Assembly (NCBI GenBank): GCA_019843655.1 | Contig: JACDQD010000006.1 | Coordinates: forward strand, 5,076,034 to 5,140,033 | DNA from: Lethocerus indicus | Taxonomy: Eukaryota; Arthropoda; Insecta; Hemiptera; Belostomatidae | DNA length: 64,000 nt | Direction of reading: 5' to 3' | Shown: positions 48,251 through 61,800 of the stretch, piece after piece | Layout of the letters: each line of letters starts with the position of its first letter | Position numbering within the stretch: position 1 is the first letter of the stretch | The notes under the pieces: model-generated | What the model was told of the DNA's origin: nothing | Seen by the model: the letters and a program-made list of their open reading frames with translations, nothing else | Database searches by the model: none | Made by a program: the position numbers and the translations under genes

Positions 48251-51200
48251 ACCGGTGCCAATCTTCTCAATCGAGAACTGAAATATACGCGGGTAATTAT
48301 TTCCAATTGCGCCATCAAAAAAGTGCGTTTATTTTCTGTGTTCAAACTGCAAGTACTGACCAACAGTTCAATAGTTGGGCACTATATGCAAATGGTAATT
48401 ATAATAATAAATGTGAAATAAGAAAAACGTTACACCCCGTTAAAATTATTTGCACAAAGTGTGGTGAGATAGAGGTAGTTATTTTGCAAGTAGGTAAAAA
48501 TGACATATCCTGTCTGCCGTTATTTAACAGTTATTCTTTGTAGATAGCTTTTTTAGTTCTTCATCATAATCAACACGGGTATTGGATCCTCGCCACCGTT
48601 AGTATCATAAAATGAGTTATACTTAGATGTACTGACTGCATATGCAGGATTGGCGATAATATTTCTAGATATCTGTTTTTTTTGGGATCCGCGAATGTTT
48701 GGAACATCGTAACTCTTGCCAACTTCTATTTTCGCTCTTACGCGTCTTATGCTCCTCGCGTTCGGTGTTCAGGGACGGAAGGCTACTTACGATGGCGAAA
48801 GGTTTGCGGCCACAGTTGCGGTCTAATAATTTCATTCGCTTCCAGAAGGAATTGCCGGTCGGAGGCTTTAAGCCGGCTCCCGATTGCGAGTGTGCATTTT
48901 GGCACGTTCAATTGACGACGGGTGTATTTGGACGATAACCCCGTCTGAAGGACAACGTCTCCGGGGTCTCGTGCCAAAATCCCGCTTAGTCAAAACTGCG
49001 ACACGACCTAGCCCAAGATTCCGCCGAAGTCTTTACGGCCGATTCGAGCCAACCCGCTGTATCGTAAAACACTTCGCCGGGCAACAACTTGGGATCGTTG
49101 GGAGACAAACCCAACATTCCGCGGTTAAACAGAGGGAAAACTCTCGCCGTTTTAATACCGCTTGTTCGACGCATCTTCACCAATATTTCGGTACAAGTTT
49201 ACAAGTTGTATTCGGCAGCCCCACCGTCCGTCATTTTGCCGGCCTCCCCCGACTAGTTGAAACTGGCTTCGTGACAAGAAATTCTCCGCCGCCGGCTTAA
49301 ATAAACCAGAAAGTCGATGGGACAAGTGTACAAATGTGGCCGCCTAATAGAAACAGGATTGATAGATTATTTTGTACGGAACGTGTACAGAACAGTCGGA
49401 CTACAAATCGGATGACGGCTGTAAAAGTGATTCTCCCCGTCTCGTTTGAATTATTGTCGTCCCTACAGGAATATTACTAGTTTCGATTGGCACTTCGGGC
49501 ATTCCGAGGAGAGGGAAATTTCGAATATCACACGGGCAGTTGTCTCTCGGCTCAGTGAATTAAGTGCGGAACTGTCTACATAATGTCGACACGCTCTTAT
49601 TTCATTTATAAATAAATATATAGCGAGGCGTGCACGGCAGCCGTGTATAATAGAAAACGCAATCATCGTCCATTTCGGGTAAGGGAAGGTTCGTGATTGT
49701 TCGACCCGGGGCCGACGGCGGAGGCTGTACGTCGCCGGCCCCATTATGAGAGGCAGCTCCTCAGCTAAATTGCTCTTTTGTAAATGCATAGGCCGGGGTC
49801 CGTCCGCTCGCTCTCGCGTGCCTTCCCTCACGCCGATCAATGCATATTCCGCCCGATAATGAATCGCAAACTCTATTTTACGCTCGGCTCGAATAACCTT
49901 TCAGCGGACGGGGCGCAAATTAACTTCTGAAAGTAGTCGGGACGGGACTTTAACTCCGGTCGGCCTCATCGATGAGTATTCATAATCATAGTTGATATAT
50001 TTAATGTAGTTTCCCGCAGAAATTTGGCCCTGTACTAACGGAATACACGAATTCTTGCTATAAATAACATAAACTTGCACTCTTGCGAGCTTCCGTTTCC
50101 ACTCTCATAGACCACGCGAGGGAAGTAAATAAACGCTCATTTCACCACCTACTCATTATAACAGCGGCGGAGTGGAATTTCATTGCCCCGATTTTCGAGA
50201 GACGACGCGTTTTAAAGTTTAAAAACTTCTTTTTTCGACGACATTTGTTGTGCAGAGAACATCTGTTATCGGTCGGGTTGACTCATCGAAGGCAAAAAAC
50301 TTTCAGTCGTTGGGCCGTCTGTTGAATAAAGCCCCCGTTTTAAACGAAGTCAGCTGCTGGACAGAATGGCAAAAAAAATATTCCTATCTCCATAGAATTG
50401 GTTTATTTCGTTATCTTGAGCGCAATGACCCTTTGGACAACCTTTGGATAATATAGTAATAAAGATGTCTTTATTCATAAAATACACTAAAAAAGTGTAC
50501 CTTCCGATGTGTTTAATATCTTGCTGATATACAGAAGGAATAACAGAAATCTCATGAGGTGCTTACCACCTCAACATAGACAGCTCTAAAAGAACTTGTA
50601 TTTCATCAATCTACTAATTTCTGTGATTACTATTTTTTTGGAATAATACTCAATTTTGAACCTTACTTCAACTTTCACATTATTCAAGCCGTGTTCAATG
50701 ATTTTTCATTTTGAAAATTGCTATTTTACGTCCGCTGATTATGAAATTTTAATTATTCGGACTTCTGAAACGAAACAAAATTTTGTTGCGATGAACACCG
50801 TTCCCTAGCAATGAAGGTATACGCTTTTGGAGAACCGAAAAGCTACGCGAGGACAATTTTTTTCTACAGTTTCATTTTTTCTCACTTTACGAACCCCCAT
50901 TTAAATATAGACTGGACGCCGTCCGCTTTAACCCCCATCCCGAGTTAGAGCGGACAGCTTATAAAACATAAGTCCCGATATTTTAAAATAATGAGAGAGG
51001 GATAGTCCTTTACTCCACGACGCTTTTACGACGGAGAAATAAACGCTAAAGCGTGTCTAACCCAGTAACCATATCGTGTTACCGACCCCTCGGTCTTCTA
51101 TTAATAGACTGGTTTAACAGGGCCTACTGAGTCTTCCACGGAAATTAAACTTATACTTTATCATGAACGTTATTTTTTTAAACGAGAATTTTTGTCCTTT

Positions 51201-51847
51201 ACTTGAATAATGGGTTCTATCCAATCCAAATTGAAAAAAAATAAGATGAATAACGGTTGTTATTAACTGTTAATATTTTAACACATTTATCCCAATCTTT
51301 AACTAATGCAATTCATTCGGGTTCTTAAAACTTGGCTTGGGACCTGTGATTCATGTACTGTGGTAACTATAGTGTGGAATGTGATAACTATCCAGAAAAC
51401 ACTTATTACTCGGCGGAAACCTGCATATCCTGATGTCAAAAAACAGAAGTATTTAGTGTAAATTTCCGGCAAAACCGAAGAATCGTATGTTGTATTGGTT
51501 TCGCGTCACTATTCGCACATTATTCGTCCAGCAATGGGCGGATATACAATCCATCAACATGTAACGGACACATATGCCTCCCTCACATGTAATAATTTCA
51601 CTTTACTCTCGTTTTAGTTTGTTTTCTATCTAGCATCTGGATGTAAATTTGAGACTTCATCATCTTCTTAAAGGTAGCTCTCCTCAGTCAGTGGTAGCCA
51701 ATATTTTTGCCGACACTGAAGTCCATTATCTTTCCATTGCTTGTTGACGAATATTTACCGATACACCTCTTATAGTGTGTATTGTTTAAAGATTTTACCG
51801 ATGTTGGCTTTCACTGAATATTTGCCCAAGTTGAATAGGATGAACTC

Positions 51848-52056
<209 letters not shown>

Positions 52057-52513
52057 GAACAGAGAAATTCATCCTGTCTTCCGAGACGCTTTTTTGCATT
52101 TGAAATATCAAGAGAGACCCCTTGTCGTTTTTTATTTATTTTCGAACGTAATGAGTTTTCCGGCCCGGTGCCCGTCCCCTGTCTTATTCCCTGTTCGGGA
52201 CATCACCGGCTACGGAATTTTAAGCAGTGGTTCATTTTATATAGAGCCTTTCATATCTTTTCTTATCGGGAATCGACATGTATAATTTCTTTTTTCCATA
52301 TCACAGAACTAGGCATATTTCCATTTGGAATCAAAATAACTTTTCCTAAACGAATTTCATTGCTTCGCATTCATTTTTTCAACATGTTTATTATATTAGT
52401 ACTATTTCGTAGTGAGTAAGATTATTTTTAAGATTGTTGACACTTTTGTGTAGGCCTAACGCCTATATTTTGTTAGAACTAAATATTTAATCGTGTTCTA
52501 AACTCTAAAAAAT

Positions 52514-52547
52514 GCTAATAAAATGTTTTTCTATGTTTCAGGTGAGT
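52514..52547 (+). promoter_or_regulatory. Candidate recursive splice site 2 (3' splice site fused to 5' splice site)
   Basis: CTAAT (52515-52519) is a good branch sequence. About 22 nt later a T-rich tract ends in CTATGTTTCAG at 52541, and GTGAGT follows immediately (52542-52547). The junction region shares the 15-mer TGTTTCAGGTGAGTC with candidate 1, 36 kb upstream on the same strand. Of the three fused sites this one has the clearest branch sequence. If it is functional, a + strand intron spans at least from before 16.4 kb to beyond 52.6 kb. Confidence 0.55.
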
Positions 52548-52614
52548 CCTAGTGTTTTTTTGGTATCTCTGGATCCTGACGTGTTATATTGTCGTTTATT
52601 ACTCCTTCCGATGA
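52542..52614 (+). other. Candidate recursive-splice exon (73 nt)
   Basis: After the fused site, the donor ATGA|GTAAGTAC occurs with GT at 52615-52616, giving a 73-nt potential exon. The donor word is identical to that behind candidate 1. The interval is open in the frame starting GTG AGT and closed in the other two (TGA and TAG near the start). The length is not a multiple of three, so retention would shift the frame. This fits an exon that is used for definition and then spliced away. Confidence 0.45.
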
Positions 52615-52616
52615 GT

Positions 52617-55600
52617 AAGTACATTTTACAATTGTTATTCTCAGTATTACCTCAGTATTATATCGATCAATCAAATTTTACGTTCAAATTTCAAACGACA
52701 GAGCATTATTCCGGTATATTTTCGCATTCCAATTTATTACATCCCTAATCATTCCGCGACCGTTTCTAATGAAAAACTAAAGAGGAGAACTGTCAATTTT
52801 TAGTGGTGGTCATTAATTTATGTTATTCGCTGTATAACATTAAATACATGATAAATAACATTAAGATTATTTTACGGACGTGCACATGTCCAAGGAAATT
52901 ATTACAACGAGAGAAGAATGTCCGTTAAACAGGAATAAGATAGACTCCAAACATTATATGTAACGGATTAATTTGATGAATTACGCTGTGGGATAGCTTT
53001 CAAATCGGCTTTCCAGATATATCCATAAAAGAAAAAGCCATGACCCAATGAGACAAAGCGTATATTGTTTCCGGATCGTTGAAAACATAAATTTACTACG
53101 ACACATGAATGAGCGGTAGGAAGCTTGTTGGGATGAGTTACGGGTATTTTGTGAGAGGCCTGCGACAGGGCGGAATAAAGAAGGGCCGATATTTCTGGAC
53201 ATAAAGGACATTCCTCCGATTCCTGTTCCCCCCGGTTCTGTGAAAGAGGGAAGATGAATACTACCACTACTACTACGGCCAGTTCCTAACACCGAAAACC
53301 TGGCCTTATTGTACCGGCGTATCCTACCCTTCTTATGTCTTCCGGTCACCGTTCAACCCCCAACCGGAACACATCCGTTCGTAATTCAATTCCGGATATT
53401 TTTTCTCGATATCTTCGAAATTCGCAGACAGATAAATTCCACGAATTTTCTTCTGTATCAACTAATACATTAGCTAATTGGTTTTAAGCGAATTAAGGAA
53501 AATTTCCAAATGTCAATCGAAATGTAATTATATAAACAAATATCGACCCTTCATAAGAAATGCTGATGAACATGATTTATAACTACTGATTGCTAGGAAA
53601 TAGCCCATGAATGCGAGCGGATACAAAAATAGATTATTTGCTACTCCACGATGCTCAAAATAAAGTTCTAGAATTTATCCAGTACAAAAAATATTTTAAA
53701 GCCCACTGCCTGAAAGTGGAAGCCAGAAATTTTAAATTCCCGTGGTCAAATAAATAGGTTTTTATTCATTACGACCGAATTATGTAATAACAGTTAGGCA
53801 CGGAACTGACCCGGAAAATATTCCGCTTTGTTGGTTCACCTTTTCTCATTCACGGGTGCCTACCTCCTGGCAGCAGATATTCGCATGCTAACGGGTCACT
53901 GGTCCGAAAATAATGTCCGTCTTATTATCCTCAGAGTTCTTTAGAGAGGCGGGGCCCGCCCGTACCCCTCTTCCCTCAGCGTCCAGTGCGCTGAACGAAT
54001 TGAAGCTATTGGGCATAATTATTTCATGAAATCCGAATTTTCTGATCGGGTTTTGGTTGTCCCGACTTGTGATTTTAGTGATGGCCAATGACTGATTCCG
54101 TTTGTATTTTCTTAATTTAGAAGTAAATTGAATTAATTCTGTTTCTGTTGTTGTTGACGGCCCAATAAAAAGAAACGAATTACAGAAAGAAAGCCGGGAA
54201 ACGGGAGTTTCCAGCAAACTGGAGGGAGAGCGAAATCAATTTCCGGTCGGAAGGCCCCGTTTCCTGGAGGTTTCGACACGTCCAGTCGAAGGAAAATAAC
54301 TTTATCTTTATCGTCCCGAGGACAGCCGTTAGGTGAGACGGCCGCCTGCGGATAGAGAGACACTGGCCGGATATTATGCCCACCGCCACACAAGACCGCT
54401 CGTAAACTCCGGTTATAGGAAAACTTCTCTGTCCACCCGACACGGGTAATGACCGCCGTTCGATTTCTGACTCCAATAACTTCTGCGTGGTTTTTTTTTC
54501 TTCCTTTTTATTAATATTTCGTTTTCGGCGATCCCGACTTTTTTACGCGTTTCGCCGGTGGCCATAAAGGAGAGAACACACATTCCGGAGAGGATAATAC
54601 CCGTAATATCTGTCCGTATTAAAGCAGTATCGATGTCTGGGGAGACGCCGATTTTTTTTCAATCCTATTCCTTCTTTAAACAAACATTTCTGTTCCGCTT
54701 TACAATACAAATATTTAACGAATAAAAAAATTGATTAATGTTTCTCTAATTTCTCGCTATATCTTCGTGCTGACAACTGGAAGCTGAACTGAAAAAAAGA
54801 AAATTATAACGGAAAAATACCGTTGGGTTGTTAATATGAATGAGTTATAAATTAATCATCCGTGACGCGGCGCCACAGTGGGAGGATGGCGGTGCCCACT
54901 GCCGAGATTTCATTTCAGAAACTCGTTTAATATTTTCGCTGAAATATGGGGCAACTACCGGCGCTTTTTTCTCTCTCTCAATTTCCAACGGTCCGCCCGT
55001 TACACCCGGTTCGTTCTTTTTCCTAAAAGGCGAATTGTGTTGCACAATTGGCCGGTTGTCTATTATAGGGAGCCGATTTAAAGCAGAACTCTCCAGAATG
55101 CCGACCGCGATTGCGAAACGCCCCTACTCCTGGACCCGCCTCATAATAATTCACGATTTCTCAATACAACGGCTCCCTTCATTCTTTTCCAGCGGCCCAA
55201 TAATTATCTGGCCCATTATTTATGTTTTACGCTTCGTTTATTAGTCAGTTTATTACTATCTTATTCTTATTTCAAATTACACGGATTTCGCGCCTTTGAA
55301 ATAATTGAACTAATACAAGAAACGTTATCATTCAAAATCCAGTAACGCTCGCAACGGGAGTATTTTTTCCTACCATCAGGAGCCAATTTAAACAATGTAT
55401 TTAAATATAGCAGAGGTTAGAATTTTCCCCTCAATTGATTCATTATTAATTATATTCGAACACTGTTATGGGAATGCGTTGTATGGAGAATACAATATAT
55501 TCGGCATAATGTAAATAGTATTTTCCTTGAAATTCGGCTTCACAGTAGGTGAACGATCCCCTCTTTCGTTCGTCGGACGAGATTTAAATGGGACGAAACC

Positions 55601-55804
55601 CTTGGAGTTTGGGGGTGGTTTGGTTTGTTAGGGGAAATTTCGGGGTTTTGCGGTGAATGGTAGGGGGCAACAGGTCTCTGAACGGGGGGGCCCCTTCACG
55701 CCCGCATGAATTATGTTTCCGAATTTTCACCCCTCTACCAGCACGAAATGAAAGAGCGGTGGATTGCCACCGTTATGCAACATGTATGAAATGTGTACAG
55801 CTTG

Positions 55805-55806
<2 letters not shown>
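52617..55806. other. Unique noncoding DNA, no gene recognised
   Basis: I recognise no gene. Minus-strand frames at 52968-53349 and 53888-54476 and a + strand frame at 54840-55244 (134 codons) overlap others and lack any motif I know. The parts 54180-54480 and 55560-55760 are G+C-richer. Confidence 0.7.

Positions 55807-55867
<61 letters not shown>
55807..55867. repeat. (AT)n microsatellite, 61 bp
   Basis: This is an uninterrupted AT dinucleotide array. Flanking bases do not match those of the array at 40336-40386, so the two arose independently. Confidence 0.95.
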
Positions 55868-55870
<3 letters not shown>

Positions 55871-58800
55871 GATGTATATATGAATTTATACTATATGACC
55901 GTGTACTATGCCTTAATGATATATACATCGCTTCTCGTGTATGAAGTTCTGAAAGGCAGAACATGGTTACACCTACAAATTAATGTACGATGTAGCATCA
56001 TATTAACAACGTATTCTGAACGATTTTATTATTATCGGCTGTTTACTGCACCAGATTTAAAATCATCATAAAACTCGTAATATTTCATCTATTACTGAAG
56101 ATAATTTGTAAATATTGAGTTGTTTTATATAAATAACGAAATGTCGAGTTACACGCACAAATTTTGTACCATCAAATGAATTCTGCTGAGGTCTTAATGA
56201 ACCACATCCTCTTTTATTATCTCTTAGCGATAGGGAGGAAGTACGCCGGAGAATTGTGCGATAACTTCGCCTAAAGACGCCGATCTGTTTGCGACAATCT
56301 TCAGCTAAAACAATACAATGAACAGCGGTTATAAATACACGTTTTTATCATCATATACATAAAATAGACATAGTTATTATTCGACTCAATTTTTAACTTA
56401 TAAATGAAGTATCCGAGCTGTATTGAATATACTGTTCAGTTATCTGCAATAAGCGTTAGAGCTGTGCCTCCGGGAGCCTAGTTTGTTCCATCTAAACCTT
56501 ATTATTTGTATTCTTGGAGCTTAATTCTGCTCCGACTTAAGTTTGAAATGCTCCACTTTACTCAGATACCACCAAATATTTATAGTGGGGAATCAATATG
56601 TACAAATCTTTCGATATATATAAATAACAAACTGTAGCGTAACGAAATACCGTTTATTTACATATACAACGGTGTTCCTCAAATATTTATTTGTTAACCT
56701 AATTGTATACCAGTAATTGTAAGGATATCATGTAATTTAGGAAAATAGTTTTTGTATATTTTATTAAAAGTGCATTTTATAATCTTTGCAGTATGTTGTT
56801 AGTGGCGTGTGACCATGGCACCGCGTTCACCATATTTGTCCTGTATCCTGGTTTACTACATAGAAGATTTACGTTTGAGATAGTAAATATTTTTATGCCG
56901 GATTACGATTTCACGGTCGGGTTTAAAAAAAAACGGATGTAATTTGGGCTTAAAATTGATTTCGAATGCAGAGCTTATCTCGACTCTGTTACGAGTGGGA
57001 CGGGTAGTGCATAGAGTCCCATCGCATTCGGCCCCACCGAATAGCCGGTAACAAAACGCTGGAATGCCCCATAAATATTTAACGGGCCGATAGTCTCCGC
57101 AGACGGCGGACGTGGAGCCCAGGGAAAAAGTCCGGAAATGGAGACGGCCCTGGCAGAAATAAATATAAAACGGAAATAAATCGCTTCTCAGGGCGCCCTC
57201 GTAAAATTGAGATACTAAACATGCGGGGGTGGAGGGCGGCGGGGGCTATGATAAAGGAAAAAAAAACCGGATTTTAATGACAATTCCTATCGGCCGCAGG
57301 AACTCCTATTCCTCGTTCTCGTCTCCCGCCCCTCCTCCAATCCATCTTCTTTTGGACCCGCGTAAAGAAATAAAAAACTATTAAAGCGGAGTGAAAATCC
57401 GAAATCGGGACCCCACCCGACCCCCAAGTGCTCATTACCGGAGACGTTTTGCCGCAAGGGCCGGGGGCCTCGTAAAAATACGTGGGGCCCCTAACCCCAC
57501 GTTATAAAACCTGTGGGGGAGGGGCTGCGGACTCAGTCCCAAGATTCGAGTAGGATTACCGCTATACCGGGACACTGGGAAAAATAAACTTTAGTGGGAT
57601 ATTCTTTTTTCTTGACCCACCCCTGATTTCGGCCATATATTAAGCACTCCGAACGCAGACATCAGATAGAAATGCATAATTTCATATTGATAATTTTCGG
57701 CTACGAGGAAGCGGTGTGCGCTTCCTGATTTTCTGCTGAAACTCCACGTTATCGTGTATTCGCGAATGAGTTTTTTTAACCCGTCCAAAAGGTCGAACCG
57801 GATGCGAAACGAGTTCCCCCCTCAGCTATAAAACGCGTTTGGCGGCCGAAAGTGTTGAGACGCGGTCGGTCGTTTAGTCGAATTTAGAGAGCGCTCCAGG
57901 GCCAATTTCGTGACAATAATCCGGGTCGGACGCTCGGTCTCATTAAACGTGGTGGCTTTTTGATAACAGAAAAACACGCGTCAGTTAAGTGTCTCAATTT
58001 GGAACTGGCGTTTAACGTACTTTTCACATGACAAACAAGGACGTTGTTTCTCCTGCGACTCGCGCTCGCATTTGGAGCGTAGCGACGTCGCTGGTCGCTT
58101 GGAATTTAATTTCTGCCGCACAGTCAGTTCCCGATGCTCAATTGGATTATTCTTTGCACTCGATCGTTTTCTGAGCATATTCAAATAATTTTCTGAAGAC
58201 AACATTATATTGTCCGCAGATCACAAGAGAATTCCGTTTACGTGGCAAAGTTTTCTCTCGGTGTCAGCAATTAATAATGTTGAAAAATATTCGAATTCGG
58301 GAGTATTATAAAAATGCTTTGCGTGCGGTCGATTTATCGCCCTCGTTTAAAGCATTTAATATAAAAGTTAGCGTGGGAATGAATTAAGAAGATTAATCAT
58401 ACCAATGACTCATTTCCGCATAATAAAAATACCGCCGGTTCAAACCGTGATACTTTTTATAGCTCGAAGTATTCATGCTCACATAACGTATATCTTAGAC
58501 TGCAGATTTGGTGAATAAACAACTTCCAAATTTCGACTTCTGCCATGTATACGTACAATGTTTGAAAAAAGAGACATCTAGCGTCAATATGAGAGTAAAA
58601 CTTGAATCAGCCAACCTTGTTTTATAATAATTTAACCGCTTTAATGGAGTTGGTCTCGACCTATTCATGGACACGAAAAGGTTTCGAATTCATAATCATT
58701 TGCATTTACAAAATATCTCGAGTCGAATCTACGAACTGTACGAATTTAAGAAAAAATGAACTCTGCGTCGGGAGTTGACGCCTTTTGACGTGAGCCCGTC

Positions 58801-61800
58801 CAAAACAGTCCGTCCGTCTCATTTCGGAGGGTTGAAATAAAGCCATCAAAAGGGCTTAAAAGTTAAAAAAAAATATCAAAGGGCTGAACTCATTTCCTGG
58901 CGGATCAATTATTTCAGGGACAACTTCCCTGACACGCGAATTCCCCACCGTCCGGGAGACGCGTCGTCCACGTCACTTCCAAAAGAAACCGGCTAATTAT
59001 CTTTGACAGTCTAATTAGGTCTTTGTAATTAGCGAGAATGTGGCGATGGGGGTATTGGTGGAGTGGAAGGGTGGGGGTTAGAATGTAAATGAATCGTAAA
59101 TTCGTATCACGTAGCCGTCGCAGTTAAATAATTGCCCTATAGGAGGAGGACTCGGGTCGATGACGGACAGTTTCCTGGGGACCGGCGACAACAATTTCTG
59201 GAGTAAATAAAGTCCCCGCGCGGGGGGGGGACTTACGATGGCCCCGGGAGATAATGAAGTGGAGCCGCTAACGAGCCAAGTTGCGGCCTCGGTCGAGGGG
59301 CCGGCTTAAAAACCGGGGCTTAAACCCCCGAAATTCCACCCCCCTCCAACCCGTATATTTCTACCCTCCGCCACCGATATTGTCGTTAACTGGGCGTTTT
59401 GTATTCAACGCGATCCGTCGAACCAGATTGTAATGTCCCCGGCGCCGTGTCGTAAATCGAAAACTTCGCCCGAGGACTTACTTACTACACGTCTGGCGAA
59501 CTTCAATGTAATAAGAGTTAATGCGATTTTCGCGGAGATAATTTGGTAAACCCCGGGGCGGCGCGCAAAATTTTAACTCGATAAATGAAACTGCCCAGCG
59601 CAAGGCAATTTCATACTCAAATGGTGAGAAATTCCATGTCTGCCTCGCTACGATATTTCTTAACTGTTAACACAGAGCATTCAGCGTATTTAAGTAGCAA
59701 AGTATCAGTATACATTCAGAATCGTTATTGGCTAAAATCTATTGAACATAATGTTTCTTGCTTCCTTTTTGGCATACGATATGTAAGTCAAATTTTCTGG
59801 AGGAGTCAACACAATGAGTGATAAGAACAGGGCACAGATTTTATCCCGTTGCGTTTCAAGTAAATTGCGTTGTAAATGTTTACTTCCGTTTGACTTTCGC
59901 TCTAATTAAAACGCCTACAATTGCGAGTGGGCACGATCTGGATTCTGAAGAATTAGACAGGAAGATCTAGTAGTTGTGAACGCGTATCAAGATAAAGGAA
60001 ATAATTCCTTTCCGGCACGTCCATGGCATACAATTAATTTTCGACGATGGAATTTTCAATCAACAGTTTTAAACTCTTAGTGTATATTACTGGGTACAAT
60101 TGAAAGAGTGTTGTCATCGTTTGGATATTTCAGATTTGTGAAAACCTCATTCGGCCGGTTCTGCGTGCTTAATTCGCCCTTCTGGCCGCGAAGCGCAAAT
60201 GCGGTCTGTTTTTAGAAGTTGACCTTGGACGGTTCAAAAAGGAGGGGGGGGAATAGTGCCGCAGAAATAGTGCGCCTCCGAAGTCTCACTCGGCTCACGC
60301 TCTGTCTCTCTTCCCCCTTGAAACGTGCCCTGTTCGGCTGTTTCGTACTTTCCTTTGGAAAAGGTCTGCAACAGCTAGCCAACTTGTGCAGAGCCCCGGC
60401 GTTACCCGCGTTTAGCATTTCGACGGCATTTGCGACGAGTTAAAAACGAAAACGAGCGCCCATTGAGACCTTGGTCCGAAGTGAATGTTCAACAACCGGG
60501 TCCGACCAAATTCGGTGGGTTGCTTCGGGCATCGCGATTCGAAATAAAACCGGTTTCCATTTAAACTTCGTTGTTCGTAATTTCTATAGTCGCTTAAAAT
60601 CTTAACCCCCTCTGTTTATAACGCATTGATTCCAATTAATATCGAAAAATATAGTAGAATCCACCAGCCTTCAATATTTATTCTATCCGAACACATTTGG
60701 ACCTCATTGGGGTTTCAAAGCGGGATTCGAATTTTCATAATTATATTTATATATATTTATTTATATTTTATTTTGTTTGGCGTCAGCACAGTTATCGCCG
60801 GTTAGAGTCTGTGATAAGTATAAAGGCCGGCCTCTATGCCCAACACTGTAGAGGACTATAGAGGACCCCTTATCTGGATAAGGCTCGCTCCTCACCGCCG
60901 ATGCCCAACAGCTGTTGGTACCCGACCTCCCCGCCGACGCAAATCTTCTTATACCACCGAATCGCCCAAGTTATTATACCCAGTCGCGAGAGATATACGC
61001 GTACCGACCACGAGAAATGTGAGTTTTTTTTCCACAACACGGGTTTTTCGATTACTGGGCCGACAGGATTTGGGAATACAGCACAGAGACTTTGAAACGA
61101 CGAACAAATCGTATTTAAATAAACTCCGCGAAACAGGTGAATTTGGCTAGTGACACAATAAATTTTCATGTATTGTTAATATCCGAATCTCGACATGAGA
61201 TAGCATAATTTTCGATATTCGCTAAATTCTGAGTATTCATTCACGTGTTATATTAACAACGGAATTTAGTATTTCAAATTGTACCGTTTAATTTTACGTT
61301 CGATAAGTTTATCTGTGCAATTATTGTGCTTCTGTACTCGTTCTGTACAAACAAAAGGAATTAATTATTGTCACTGCCGTGTACACTCCTCGTGTATAAT
61401 AATTTTACACGTAATATTGAAAACGAATATATTCACTGAAGAAACCTCAAACGTATCGAAATTCAATACCCCAAAAGTTAGTCTATTGACTTGATCATTA
61501 TATTTATGCTATGATTAGAGGCGGAATTAGGTCTTAACAGTTGTGAGCTCCTACTACGATATTTATGAATGCTTATTACTTTTCAGAAGCTCACGAATAT
61601 TAAAAAATGGAACAGAACTAAAAAAAAGGTTTAGTGATAACTGTTATATTTATACATTTTCCGTAATGTGTACTGAAAAATATGCATTAAAACACTCCAC
61701 CATTGACGTTGAGATTAAATTGAATTACGCCCGGTTCATTCATTTTCTTACCCATCAGTCGGGGACAGTGTGATACTTTATCGGTGAATATCAGTACCTG

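Noticed and set aside
48884..49300. 138-codon + strand frame
   Set aside because: G+C-rich patch with frames open on both strands and no known domain.
54840..55244. 134-codon + strand frame
   Set aside because: Overlaps frames on both strands, and the product has no recognisable features.
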